A program made the translations under genes and the position numbers. The notes below the pieces were generated by a model. The model did no database searches. It was not told where the DNA came from and was given only the letters and a program-made list of their open reading frames with translations. DNA of 64,000 bases from Verrucomicrobia bacterium LW23 (GTDB lineage: Bacteria > Verrucomicrobiota > Verrucomicrobiia > Methylacidiphilales > UBA1321), in contig QAZA01000045.1 of assembly GCA_003054695.1 (NCBI GenBank), positions 817,956-881,955 of the forward strand, given 5' to 3'. Below, in pieces: positions 1 to 8,350 of this stretch (positions are counted from its first letter, which is position 1; each line of letters opens with the position of its first letter).

Positions 1-2
1 TA

Positions 3-163
3 AGCAGCTCAGGGCAATACGCCAGCGAGCGCGTGGAGGTCATGCCTGAGCCGGGAAGGACTCAGATGGCAGCAACCCATTGGCGCAAGATCTTGACCTT
101 CAAGCCATCGCGTACTCCTCAACGTATGACCATGGGGATACACCTCGTCCCCCCTCCCCCTTA
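3..163 (+). other. Left-edge stretch, no supported gene
   Basis: One frame is open from the window edge to a TAG at 161-163, but the peptide shows no recognisable motif and its last codons run into the palindromic repeat at 157-260. It could be the tail of a gene starting outside the window or chance. I see no other gene between 1 and 296. Confidence 0.15.
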
Positions 164-260
164 GCGGCTTTGTCCCCCTTCGCGTGAAAAACTCCCCTTC
201 TGTCCCCTGAGAAAGGCTTACGGATTATTTCACGCGAAGGGGGACAAAGCCGTTAAGGGG
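157..260. repeat. Palindromic intergenic repeat, family A copy 1
   Basis: Two 33-nt arms (157-189 and 228-260) are reverse complements with a single mismatch, separated by 38 nt. The core of the right arm is GGGGACAAAGCCGTTAAGGGG minus its last base. It lies 37 nt beyond the dnaX stop codon and could end transcription by folding, although no T-run follows. Further complete or half copies occur elsewhere in the window, always between genes. Confidence 0.9.
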
Positions 261-296
261 AAGCGGATGCCTGGATGCGGTAGGCAGCCAGCCAGG

Positions 297-3038
297 CTAC
301 TTGCGGGGCGAGACGATGCGCGCCTCGAAAAGCTCCAGCGCCTGGCGGATGAGCGGGTCGTTTTCGAAGGAGGCCGAGTCGAGCTTGCCGGCCGGGCCGT
401 CTTCCTCGGCGGCCGCGGTGGGGCGCTCCTCCACGTTGCCGAGGATGAAGGTGATGAGGGGGATGAAGCCGATTTCCTCTTGAAAGGCGGTCTCGATAAT
501 CTCCAGGTTCTTCTTATGGCGCAACCAGTTAAGTTTGCTGCCAAATTTGGTGGGTACCTTGATGTACAGCTCCGCCCCGCGCACGTCCTCCACGCGCATG
601 GAGCCGATCATTGCGGCCTCCGTGGGGCGGGCGGCGGCGAAGGTATCGGCCACGGCGGCCCACACGGCGGGGGCGTTCTCGATGCGCCGCCCGGCGTTGG
701 CGGCGGCGCGATCGGCGGCGGCCCTGGCGGCGGGGCTGGCGCTTTTGCCTCGGCCACGGCCCGCGCCTTTCGGAGGCTCCGCGCTGCCTGCGGCCACGGG
801 CGGCGCGTCCTCGCCGGGGGAGGCAAAGGGCGACATCTCTTCCTCATCCCCCGCGCCACCCGGCGCTGCCGATAGGGCGGGGCCCGAGGAAATGGACGCG
901 GAAGGCGCAGGCGTTTGTGGCACGACGCCGAGGGATGCCGGGATGTATTTTTGCTTTGCGGGCGACGGAGCTGTCTCCCGTGCCGTTTCGGCCGCCGGCG
1001 CAGGCGCGCTGCGGGGCGCCGCTGCGGCTGGCGCGATTTCCGGAATCGGCGAAGCGTTCGCGGGCGTATCAGGCGTAGACGGTATCACAGACGTCACAGG
1101 CGCCGCAGTTTCAGATTCGGCAATAGCGTGTGACACGCCTACCTCTGGCCCAGCGCCGGATGGCATGGGCGCATCCACGGGTGCGGCCGTCTGCGTGGCG
1201 GGCACAGCTTGCGCGGCGGGCGCGGAAACCTCGACAAGCGGTGCGGTGCCCGGCAGTGCCAGCGCCACTTCTTCCGGCGCAGGCGTAATCGCAGCGGGCG
1301 CCGCAGTAACGTTTGGCGCGGGCTCGGGAGCTACGGAGACAGCTACGGGAGCGGGTGGCGTGGGAGATGCGGGGGCGTCGCCGAAAAGATCGGGGCCTGC
1401 ATCCGGCGCGCTCGCGTGCTGGGCCTCCGTGCTTTGCGGGAGCTCCGTCGCGGAGAGCAGCACGTCGGGCTTGCCCGAGGGAGGCGTGGCTTCTGTGTTC
1501 GGCGCCGCCGCCGCCAGGGCAGGTGTTGCCAAGGCAGGCGCTGCTACGGCAGGTGTCGAGGGCGTTGCAGGAGCTTCTACTTTCCCGGCGGCAACGGCAT
1601 CCGCAGCCCTGTCGGGGGATGCTTCGGTTGCTGTATCTCCTGGCACAGCACTCGCCCGCAGAGGGGCGGGCACCGGCGCAGTCGCAGTCGTTGGCGCTGG
1701 CGCGGACACAGCTTCCTCCAAACGGGACGGCCCGGCTGCCAGAGGTACGGAGCTTTCCGGCACGGCGGCCACGTAGGTACTGCGCACCGCGGCTGCTGCT
1801 GGGGTCGCGACGGGTTCCCCCCCCGATACATCGCCCGGGGCGCCGGCAAGGGCGCGGGTGCCGGTGGAGGCGGCGCGGGCGGCGTAGCCGGGGCGCGGGG
1901 GCGTGTCCTTGTCGCTGCCCAGCTTGAGCAGGATGCTCTCCAGCGAAACTTTTTCCCTCAGCGTGCACAGCTGAATCATCGTCACCTCAAACAGCACATC
2001 CTTACTCAGCGCGTAGCGCAGGCGGCTCTCCAGCGTGCCCAGCTCTTCCAGCACCGCGGTGGCGCCGGGGCGCGATATTTTGGCGGCGCACGAGGCCAGG
2101 GCGTCCAGCTCGGGTTGGGGGAGTTCTCCGGCAAGTGTCTCCGGCGCAATCTGATAGACAATCAGGTTGCGGAAAAAGCGCAGCAAATCCTGGCTAAGCC
2201 GGCCCAGATCCTTGCCGCCGCGCACAAAGGCGCGCGTTTGCGTCAGCGCCTGCACCACGTCGCCGTTGACGACGCAATCCGCCAGCTCGGCCACGGGGCC
2301 GAAGCCGCTGAGGCCAAACTGCGCCAGCACGTCGGCTTCCGTCACGCGGTCGCCGTAAAAGCCAATCACCTGGTCCAGCGCACTTTCGGCATCGCGCAGG
2401 CCGCCCTCCGCGTAGCGGGCGATGGCGGAGAGGGCGCCCGGCTCGGCTTCCACCCCTTCGTTCTTACAGATTTTACCCAGGTGCGCGGCGATGGCGGTAT
2501 CCGGAATACGGCGCAGGTCAAACCGCTGGCAGCGGGAGAGGATGGTGGCCGGCAGCTTGTGCACTTCGGTCGTCGCAAAGATGAATTTGACGTGCGGCGG
2601 CGGCTCTTCCAGCGTCTTTAGCAGCGCGTTAAAGGCGGCGCCGGTGAGCATGTGCACTTCGTCGATGATATAGATTTTGTACCGGCCGCGCACGGGGGCG
2701 TAGCGCACGTTGTCGCGCAAATCGCGCACCTGCTCCACGCCGTTGTTGCTGGCGCCGTCAATTTCCAGCACGTCCAGGCTGCGCCCTTCGGCAATCTCCA
2801 CGCAAACTTCGTCGTTCAGGTCGAAGTCGATCTTTGGCCCGTTGGAGCAGTTAAGCGCCTTGGCCAGGATGCGCGCCGTGCTGGTTTTGCCCGTGCCGCG
2901 CGGCCCCACAAACAGGTACGTTTGTGCAATGCGTCCCAGCCGAATCGCGTTCTCCAGCGTGCGGGTAATGTGTTCCTGCCCCACAACCTCGGCAAAGGTA
3001 CGGGGGCGATATTTACGGGCAAAAACCTGGTAGGCCAT
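297..3038 (-). CDS. dnaX: DNA polymerase III subunit gamma/tau
   Basis: This is the ATPase of the replicative clamp loader, which opens the sliding clamp and (tau form) couples polymerase to helicase. The N-terminal 370 residues are a clear AAA+ module: Walker A GPRGTGKTS at 45-53, Walker B IIDEVHML at 124-131, sensor 1 FATTE near 154 and the SRC arginine finger near 168. Only Cys64 and Cys79 remain of the usual four zinc ligands. A roughly 400-residue Ala/Pro/Thr-rich linker follows, then a folded C-terminal domain from about residue 790. At 913 aa it is much longer than the E. coli protein (643 aa). No ybaB or recR follows in the window. A programmed frameshift that would give a short gamma form is not obvious. 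Confidence 0.95.
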   Translation of the reverse strand: MAYQVFARKYRPRTFAEVVGQEHITRTLENAIRLGRIAQTYLFVGPRGTGKTSTARILAKALNCSNGPKIDFDLNDEVCVEIAEGRSLDVLEIDGASNNGVEQVRDLRDNVRYAPVRGRYKIYIIDEVHMLTGAAFNALLKTLEEPPPHVKFIFATTEVHKLPATILSRCQRFDLRRIPDTAIAAHLGKICKNEGVEAEPGALSAIARYAEGGLRDAESALDQVIGFYGDRVTEADVLAQFGLSGFGPVAELADCVVNGDVVQALTQTRAFVRGGKDLGRLSQDLLRFFRNLIVYQIAPETLAGELPQPELDALASCAAKISRPGATAVLEELGTLESRLRYALSKDVLFEVTMIQLCTLREKVSLESILLKLGSDKDTPPRPGYAARAASTGTRALAGAPGDVSGGEPVATPAAAAVRSTYVAAVPESSVPLAAGPSRLEEAVSAPAPTTATAPVPAPLRASAVPGDTATEASPDRAADAVAAGKVEAPATPSTPAVAAPALATPALAAAAPNTEATPPSGKPDVLLSATELPQSTEAQHASAPDAGPDLFGDAPASPTPPAPVAVSVAPEPAPNVTAAPAAITPAPEEVALALPGTAPLVEVSAPAAQAVPATQTAAPVDAPMPSGAGPEVGVSHAIAESETAAPVTSVIPSTPDTPANASPIPEIAPAAAAPRSAPAPAAETARETAPSPAKQKYIPASLGVVPQTPAPSASISSGPALSAAPGGAGDEEEMSPFASPGEDAPPVAAGSAEPPKGAGRGRGKSASPAARAAADRAAANAGRRIENAPAVWAAVADTFAAARPTEAAMIGSMRVEDVRGAELYIKVPTKFGSKLNWLRHKKNLEIIETAFQEEIGFIPLITFILGNVEERPTAAAEEDGPAGKLDSASFENDPLIRQALELFEARIVSPRK

Positions 3039-3098
3039 CGTTTGGAAACCCTACATCATAAGGATGGCGAACCAAACACAAAAGTGCGCCGCGCTCGT

Positions 3099-3395
3099 TC
3101 AGAAGGCGAAGACCACCCGGGTGCGCGCATCGAAGCACGCCTTGCACTCAAACACCGCCAGGTGCTCCCATGGCGCGAATTCGTCTGCCATGGGGAAAAT
3201 CCCCGTCTCGATACGGTGCTCCGCAATAAACTGCGGGGAGAGGAGATAGGCGTCCATGCTGCGGCCACCCAGGGTGTACCGCACCTGGTGCGCCATCAGG
3301 ATAAACTCCTTGTGGCAGGCGCTGTCGTAGTCGGACGAGACCTGAACGACAGGCATCCCTCTTTTACCGCACTTGGGACAATAGATGCGCGGCAT
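3099..3395 (-). CDS. Small protein with two CxxC motifs
   Basis: This is a 98-aa protein of unknown function. It carries CPKC at residues 6-9 and a second CKAC pair near the C-terminus, a spacing that would suit one zinc ribbon bridging both ends of the chain. There is no signal peptide or membrane segment. It lies 60 bp upstream of dnaX on the same strand, so the two may be co-transcribed, but no functional link to the clamp loader is known. The ATG start fits the available space; no clear Shine-Dalgarno sequence is visible. Confidence 0.6.
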   Translation of the reverse strand: MPRIYCPKCGKRGMPVVQVSSDYDSACHKEFILMAHQVRYTLGGRSMDAYLLSPQFIAEHRIETGIFPMADEFAPWEHLAVFECKACFDARTRVVFAF

Positions 3396-3437
3396 AAGGT
3401 TAGTCTTTGGGCGAGAGGCGGGTTTGATACAATCTGC

Positions 3438-3549
3438 TTTATCCCCACTTAGCGGCTTCGACCCCCTTAGCGCGAAACCTACCTACCCCCTCCCTCTCAG
3501 TGGGGGAATTTTCGCACGAAGGGGGACGAAGCCGCTAAGTGGGGATAAA
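3438..3549. repeat. Palindromic intergenic repeat, family A copy 2
   Basis: The arms at 3438-3468 and 3519-3549 (31 nt each) pair with one mismatch, and a smaller CCCCCT...AGTGGGGG hairpin sits in the loop. The sequence AAGCCGCTAAGTGGGGATAA in the right arm recurs at 39731-39760. The element lies between the acetyltransferase stop and the start of the CxxC protein. Confidence 0.9.
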
Positions 3550-3600
3550 ACGGAGCGGGGAAGCTGGCTTGATATGCCTGGCTTTTCTCTCGATTGCATC

Positions 3601-4470
3601 TTACAGCCCGGCCGCCCGCTCCGTCCACCACGCTGCGGTGTAGGCCATGTGCAGGCCGCAGGCCATCTGGTTGGTGCGGCTGGAGCTCTCGAAGTCCGCG
3701 GCGCCGATGATGAACTCGCAGCCCAGCGCGCGGGCCTCCGCAATGCGGTGGCGGATGAGCGCGGTTTGCAGGCCGCGGCCGCGATACTCCGGCAGCGTGC
3801 TGGCGCTGGCCAGCAGGCCGATGCCGTCCGCCGCATACAGGATGGCCTGGGCGGCGGGCGCGCCATCCACATACGCGGTGTAGAAGCGCAGGCTGGGCAG
3901 CGCCCACCAGGGGCGGCGCAGCGGGCGCAGGGAGTCCACCTCCGCAACAGGCACCTTGTAGGGGCGCAGCTGTAGATCGATGTGCGCCTCGACCTCCTCC
4001 GCCGTGCGCGCCGGGCGGATTTCCGTGCCGGCGGGCAGGGCCGGGGCGCCTGCGAGGGAAGGGGAGGGGAGCTCCGCCAGCGGCGCCCACATCACGGCGT
4101 GGAAGCCGATGTGCCGCAGGCCCAGCTCCGTCAGCACGTCGGCCTGCGCGGGGGAGAAGCCATCCGGCACAATCCGTGCTTTTACGGGGCAGTTATGCTG
4201 TCGGAAGAACGCGATGGCGGCGCGCACTTTATCGGCGGGCTGTTGCGTCAGGTTGTAGATACAACGCGTCCACCCCGCATGCCCATTGGTCGAGCACGTG
4301 GCGCGGATCGCGGCCTCCCCTCCCTCGGGATCGCGATAAAACGCGTAGCCCTCCGGATTCCCCGGCACCCCCGCCAGCGTTGCGCGCATCAGCGCCTCAA
4401 AGTGATCCGCCATGTGGTTCTCAAACCGGCGAACGAGGGCGCGCGTCAGAGGCGTGGGTTGTAGTGTCAT
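3601..4470 (-). CDS. GNAT-family N-acetyltransferase
   Basis: This is a 289-aa protein whose C-terminal half is a GNAT fold. The acetyl-CoA-binding motif A is visible as LPEYRGRGLQTALIRHRI around residues 225-245, followed by the beta5-alpha4 stretch with GCEFIIGAADF. The N-terminal 140 residues look like a second, degenerate GNAT-like repeat, as in two-domain members of the family. The substrate cannot be told from sequence. It starts 15 bp after the upstream hypothetical gene (4486-5016), so the two probably form an operon. No signal peptide, so cytoplasmic. Confidence 0.8.
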   Translation of the reverse strand: MTLQPTPLTRALVRRFENHMADHFEALMRATLAGVPGNPEGYAFYRDPEGGEAAIRATCSTNGHAGWTRCIYNLTQQPADKVRAAIAFFRQHNCPVKARIVPDGFSPAQADVLTELGLRHIGFHAVMWAPLAELPSPSLAGAPALPAGTEIRPARTAEEVEAHIDLQLRPYKVPVAEVDSLRPLRRPWWALPSLRFYTAYVDGAPAAQAILYAADGIGLLASASTLPEYRGRGLQTALIRHRIAEARALGCEFIIGAADFESSSRTNQMACGLHMAYTAAWWTERAAGL

Positions 4471-4485
4471 GGCCGGGGTGGTGGT

Positions 4486-5016
4486 TTACCGCAAAATCTG
4501 CGCAAAGCGGTACACCAGCTGCGTGCCGGCGGCGTCCGTCATGTGGTCGGGAGAGACGAACTGCACTTTCCAGCCGCGGGCGGGTGTGGTGTTGGGCTCC
4601 AGGCCCAGGCGTTTCAGTTCATCGGCCAGGGCGGCGGCGGGCAGGGGCAGCAGAGCGGCGAGTTTTGCCTCCAGCTCCATCATTGCGGCCTCGGTGTCGC
4701 CCGGAGCGGCGGGGGGCAGAACGCCGAGGTTGAGCAGGGCATCGAGAGGTTTGGGGGTGTAGGCCCGAAACTTTGCGTGCAGGGCGGCCTCCTTTGCAAT
4801 AAACGCCTGCAACTCCGCAAGTTTCTCCGGCTCAAGGGGATTCACCAGACGCGCGTTGCACACTTCCTCCGCGAACGCCTTTTTGTACGAGGCGCTGACG
4901 AAACGTTTGGAGAAGACGAGCGTCATGCCGTCCAGCGCCAAAATGCGGTACACCTGCCACAGGCCCCGCGACATACTCTCCATCCAGTCGCCGGGCTTAA
5001 ACGTCTTGTTCGACAT
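4486..5016 (-). CDS. Hypothetical protein (176 aa)
   Basis: I do not recognise this family. The N-terminal 50 residues ([20 protein letters not shown]...) look like a small beta-barrel seen in several uncharacterised proteins, followed by helical, Ala/Leu-rich sequence. The start at 5016 (MSNKTF) was preferred over an in-frame upstream codon at 5037 because the upstream residues look non-coding. It is followed after 15 bp by the acetyltransferase, and is divergent from pstB. Confidence 0.55.
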   Translation of the reverse strand: MSNKTFKPGDWMESMSRGLWQVYRILALDGMTLVFSKRFVSASYKKAFAEEVCNARLVNPLEPEKLAELQAFIAKEAALHAKFRAYTPKPLDALLNLGVLPPAAPGDTEAAMMELEAKLAALLPLPAAALADELKRLGLEPNTTPARGWKVQFVSPDHMTDAAGTQLVYRFAQILR

Positions 5017-5258
5017 ACGTACCTGACAGCGTGCCACAGATGGGCAACGGTGGCAATGCGTTCAATAGTGCTTCATTTTGCCGCACGCGCGCCGATAGAG
5101 GCAGCTTAAGTGGGGATGCCTGGCAAAGCCCGCAGCCGCGCGCTTTTGGTCACAGGATCTTAACATTCGCGCAGTTGCCCGGACTGCCGCCGCGGCGTAT
5201 GGTGGGCTTCAGTAAGACGCGAACACCCACCGCCGTCCCCAACCTAACCCGTACTGTT

Positions 5259-6167
5259 ATGAGCGAATCGTCCGTACTCCAGGATAAAGCCACCATCGAC
5301 GCCAATGTGGCCGAGATGACCCGGCGCGCCGATGAAACCGCGGCAGCCCGCCCCAAGGAGCCCGCCCCCTGGAACCGCAAGATGGACGACGCCGGTGAGC
5401 GGCTTGGCGCCCCGACTTCCATCTCGTGCGATCACGTTGACTTCTTCTACGGCGCCAAACAGTCGCTGTTCGACATCACCATGAAGATCCGCAAGAACCT
5501 GGTGACGGCGTTCATCGGGCCGTCCGGTTGCGGTAAATCTACGCTCCTTCGCTGTTTTAACCGCATGAATGACCTGGTGGACGGCGCCGGTGTTCGCAAG
5601 GGGCAAATCCTCATCAACGACACAGACATCAACCAGCTTGCGGTGGACGTGATCGACCTGCGCAAGCGCGTGGGCATGGTGTTCCAGAAGTCGAATCCTT
5701 TTCCCAAGTCCATCTACGAGAACGTGATCTACGGCCTGCGCCTGCAGGGCATCCACGATCGCAAACGCCTGGACGAGGTTGTCGAAAAGAGCCTGCGCGG
5801 CGCCGCCCTGTGGGACGAAGTGAAAGATCGCCTCCACTCCAGCGCCCTGGGCCTCTCCGGCGGCCAGCAACAGCGCCTGTGCATCGCCCGCGCCGTGGCG
5901 GTGGAGCCCGAGATTATTCTGATGGACGAGCCCTGCTCGGCGCTCGATCCGATCGCCACCGCCAAGGTGGAAGATCTCATCCTGGAGCTGAAGAAGAGCT
6001 ACACCATTGTCATCGTGACGCACAGCATGGCCCAGGCCGGCCGCTGCAGCGACATGACCGCCTTCTTCTACCTGGGCAAGCTCATCGAGTTTGATCTGAC
6101 CGAAAAGATCTTCACCAACCCCAGCCTGCCGCAGACGGAGCAGTACATCTCCGGCCGTTTCGGTTGA
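5259..6167 (+). CDS. pstB: Phosphate ABC transporter ATP-binding protein
   Basis: PstB hydrolyses ATP to drive phosphate import through PstA/PstC and also takes part in Pho signalling. The 302-aa protein has Walker [10 protein letters not shown], the PstB-type RCFNRMNDL stretch just after it, the Q-loop [16 protein letters not shown], signature LSGGQQQR, Walker B IILMDEP and the switch His in VTHSMAQA. About 45 N-terminal residues precede the usual start of the domain. The ATG at 5259 was chosen over longer in-frame starts, which have no similarity. pstS, pstC, pstA and phoU are not in the window after it: the next genes are small membrane proteins. They may lie elsewhere. Confidence 0.93.
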   Translation: MSESSVLQDKATIDANVAEMTRRADETAAARPKEPAPWNRKMDDAGERLGAPTSISCDHVDFFYGAKQSLFDITMKIRKNLVTAFIGPSGCGKSTLLRCFNRMNDLVDGAGVRKGQILINDTDINQLAVDVIDLRKRVGMVFQKSNPFPKSIYENVIYGLRLQGIHDRKRLDEVVEKSLRGAALWDEVKDRLHSSALGLSGGQQQRLCIARAVAVEPEIILMDEPCSALDPIATAKVEDLILELKKSYTIVIVTHSMAQAGRCSDMTAFFYLGKLIEFDLTEKIFTNPSLPQTEQYISGRFG

Positions 6168-6192
6168 TTTGCCGCGGCGGTACGCGTAGAGT
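6164..6192 (+). promoter_or_regulatory. Candidate promoter close to start of 6202 gene
   Basis: TTGATT (6164-6169), a 17-bp spacer and TAGAGT (6187-6192) end 9 nt before the ATG at 6202. The predicted transcript would begin at or just before the start codon. The -35 overlaps the pstB stop codon. Confidence 0.4.
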
Positions 6193-6201
6193 GGCGGCGG
6201 T

Positions 6202-6564
6202 ATGAGGGAGCAAATGCCGCCGTCTCAGACAGCGCGCTCGCCGGGATTCCTCGAAGGAGTCGGCGTGGCCATGGCGTGCCTGACGGGTGGGGTGCTGTCG
6301 GTTGTCGGCGCCTGCCATCTGTCGTGGTGGTATTGGTTCTCGGGTATCCCCGACAATGCCGGGCAGTTTGTGGGGGTTGCGGTTGCCCCGTTTTTTCTGG
6401 TGAGCTGGGTGGTGCTCGCGCTGCTTCTCTTACCGCCAGGCATTGGCATGAGCCTCGGCGTTGTGTGGCTGATCAAGTGGACCGACAAAGCCTGGGCTCC
6501 GCGCCGGCGCGGCCCGGTTGTGCGCGAGGGGGAGGATCCGCAGGCGGAGAAGAATTCGCGCTGA
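6202..6564 (+). CDS. Small membrane protein (120 aa)
   Basis: This is an unrecognised protein with two hydrophobic segments, about residues 20-40 and 55-90 (the second long enough for a hairpin), and a charged C-terminal tail that is probably cytoplasmic. It is the first of three consecutive small membrane proteins (6202, 6627 and 7069), each with its own promoter-like sequence. The shared phrase FFLVSWVV / FVLVSWAV in this and the next protein suggests they are distant paralogues. Confidence 0.6.
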   Translation: MREQMPPSQTARSPGFLEGVGVAMACLTGGVLSVVGACHLSWWYWFSGIPDNAGQFVGVAVAPFFLVSWVVLALLLLPPGIGMSLGVVWLIKWTDKAWAPRRRGPVVREGEDPQAEKNSR

Positions 6565-6592
6565 GAGGGGGGACAAGGCGGACGCCGCATGC

Positions 6593-6620
6593 TTGACGCC
6601 GGATATAACGTTGTTACTGT
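6593..6620 (+). promoter_or_regulatory. Promoter abutting start of 6627 gene
   Basis: TTGACG (6593-6598), a 16-bp spacer and TACTGT (6615-6620) are followed after 6 nt by the ATG. This is the TANNNT-N6-ATG layout expected of a leaderless transcript; no Shine-Dalgarno sequence could fit between. Confidence 0.5.
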
Positions 6621-6626
6621 GCGGAT

Positions 6627-7025
6627 ATGCCTGATATCACGCATTTCGCTCAGCAGGATTCCAGTCGTGAGGTCACGGTGGAGGTGGTGGAGGAGATCGA
6701 ACGCAAGGCCATGCGCAGGGCCGCCTGGGCCGTCGTCTGGAAGATGGGCGTGAGCCTGATGGTGGGACTGCCGATTGCCATTGCCGTGGCATGGCCGATT
6801 GTGACGGCCGTGACAGGGATGCTATTCCCGGAGTTTGGCAAGGACGCGGGGCCAGGCGGTGGCCTTGGGCCGGGGCTGATTATCGTCCCCTTTGTACTGG
6901 TGAGCTGGGCGGTGATTTCCCTTGCCCTGTACCCGTTCGCGGTGCTCGGGGCGTATCTGCTTATCCTCGGGGTGCCGGCCCTGTGCAAATGGCTGTGGAA
7001 GATGGTTCCCCGTCGTGCAATGTAG
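6627..7025 (+). CDS. Small membrane protein (132 aa)
   Basis: The function is unknown. A charged, Glu-rich N-terminus (residues 1-30) precedes a hydrophobic segment at about 36-68, a Gly/Pro-rich loop (KDAGPGGGLGPG), and a second long hydrophobic region at about 84-122. The phrase PFVLVSWAVISLALYPF resembles PFFLVSWVVLALLLLPP in the neighbour at 6202-6564, which supports a shared origin. The start is set by the promoter immediately before it. Confidence 0.65.
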   Translation: MPDITHFAQQDSSREVTVEVVEEIERKAMRRAAWAVVWKMGVSLMVGLPIAIAVAWPIVTAVTGMLFPEFGKDAGPGGGLGPGLIIVPFVLVSWAVISLALYPFAVLGAYLLILGVPALCKWLWKMVPRRAM

Positions 7026-7033
7026 GCTTTGTA

Positions 7034-7063
7034 TTGCAAAGTCAAAGCGGTTCTCTCTATCGT
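7034..7063 (+). promoter_or_regulatory. Promoter abutting start of 7069 gene
   Basis: TTGCAA (7034-7039), an 18-bp spacer and TATCGT (7058-7063) are followed after 5 nt by ATG at 7069, again predicting a leaderless mRNA. GGAGA lies between, so weak Shine-Dalgarno use from an upstream transcript is also possible. Confidence 0.5.
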
Positions 7064-7068
7064 GGAGA

Positions 7069-7356
7069 ATGCCCTTCACCTCCACAAAGCCTTACTCTAA
7101 CCCTGCAAAGACACCTCTGCTTCACGGCTTTATCGCTCACGCCGTCTCCGTCCCTGCCAGTGGAGTAGTCGCGTGGTATCTGCCCTGGGGCTTCTCGTAC
7201 GGGCTGAATGCTATCAATCCGGGCATTCCTGTGGATCTGGCGTGGGGGCCGGAAATGGAGCAACTTGCTCTGCTTGCCTGGCTCTTGCTTGGCGGCATCC
7301 TCTACCCTCTGGTCGCATTCTGTATCTGTCGCGCTTTTGCCCGTTCGCGCCCATAG
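7069..7356 (+). CDS. Small membrane protein (95 aa)
   Basis: An unrecognised protein with two predicted transmembrane segments (about residues 18-40 and 63-88) separated by a loop rich in Pro/Gly. It is the third member of the small-membrane-protein run after pstB. A longer in-frame extension upstream to 6922 overlaps the previous gene and lacks any protein-like character, so the ATG at 7069, directly after a promoter and GGAGA, was chosen. Confidence 0.5.
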   Translation: MPFTSTKPYSNPAKTPLLHGFIAHAVSVPASGVVAWYLPWGFSYGLNAINPGIPVDLAWGPEMEQLALLAWLLLGGILYPLVAFCICRAFARSRP

Positions 7357-7607
7357 CCCTGTCCTCCCACCTACGGCGTGCCGTCAGTCAGCCTTCGCCG
7401 GCGGCAGATGCGAAGGAAGGCGGGAGTGCGGGGGCTGCTGGGCTTCTCCCTGCCGTCGCATTGAATCGCTTTCAAAAAGGGTCGCATTGCCTTATCATGC
7501 CGGGCATGCGGCATCCCTTCGCCACGCGGTCCACAAACCCAGCGTCAGCAAGCGCTTACATCCGGCCTCCCCGAGCGCCTCGCCACCATTGCCATGCCTC
7601 TGGTGCA

Positions 7608-8216
7608 ATGTGCGCTGTGTTCGCCGTGGGCGCTTTGCCACAAATGTTCCTCATCGCCGGGTTGTCTCTTTGGGTAGCGATTTGCACCGGCTGCGGCCCG
7701 TCCACACCGCCTCCCCCTCCTCCGCCGCCCCTGCCGGGCGGCTTGCCGGATGTCATTGACCAGGGGACGTTCTACATCATCAACAAGGGCCACAAGCAGC
7801 TGGTGGCGGACAAGGGGGCCGACTTTACATCCGACTGGACGGTGCTGGACGCCGCTCCGGACAAGGTGTACGCGCTGAGCGGCTGGCTGCGCGTGGTGGA
7901 TGCCGCCACCTTCCGCAAGCTGGATTACCAGTTCCGCGAGCTCGATCCCTACAAGCCCTCCTCGCCCGGCTATGTCGAGCTCAAAAAGCACATCGTCACC
8001 CTGCCCGTGGCCGTGGGCGGCGAGCGCGCGCACGTGGAGCAGTTTTACGCGTTTATGACGAACGGGCCGTATAAGGAGCCGCAATCCTTCCGCTTTACCG
8101 GCAAGCGCGGCAGCGTTACCAAGTTTACGGAGAACGGGCTGCGCATCACCATGCCCGGCGGGCCGGAGATGGAGCCGTACATCGTGCTCAATATCCAGCA
8201 GATTATCTACAAGTAG
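7608..8216 (+). CDS. Putative proline-rich lipoprotein
   Basis: This is a 202-aa exported protein. A hydrophobic leader ends in AICTGCGPS, where the Cys could be lipidated, although the -3 residue is Cys rather than the usual Leu. Eight consecutive prolines follow, then a globular domain of about 150 residues (DQGTFYIINKGHKQLVADK onwards) of unknown function with no recognised motif. Two starts are possible, 7608 (MCAVFAVG) and 7644 (MFLIAGLS); the second gives a more compact signal peptide. The 250-bp gap before it holds no gene. It converges on the adhesin gene. Confidence 0.65.
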   Translation: MCAVFAVGALPQMFLIAGLSLWVAICTGCGPSTPPPPPPPPLPGGLPDVIDQGTFYIINKGHKQLVADKGADFTSDWTVLDAAPDKVYALSGWLRVVDAATFRKLDYQFRELDPYKPSSPGYVELKKHIVTLPVAVGGERAHVEQFYAFMTNGPYKEPQSFRFTGKRGSVTKFTENGLRITMPGGPEMEPYIVLNIQQIIYK

Positions 8217-8350
8217 CGTGTTGGCAGGCAGATCGGCTAACGGATGAAAATACGATTCTCCTGTCGGTTAGCTCCTGGTCCAAGCTTTTAGCGCAGCTTC
8301 AAACCGCGCTTCGTGTAGGTTATTGACCGCTCTGGCCACAGCAACCGGCG

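Noticed and set aside
535-1776. Ala/Gly-rich frame antisense to the dnaX linker
   Set aside because: It mirrors the low-complexity Ala/Pro linker and starts or stops at no gene-like boundary.
1930-1975. Programmed frameshift site for a short DnaX gamma form
   Set aside because: The coding strand has GGGAAAAAGTTT near the end of the ATPase part, but only five A residues and the wrong phase for the AAAAAAG slippery heptamer.
5031-5258. N-terminal extension of pstB
   Set aside because: Residues upstream of 5259 lack similarity to PstB and begin within sequence that looks non-coding.
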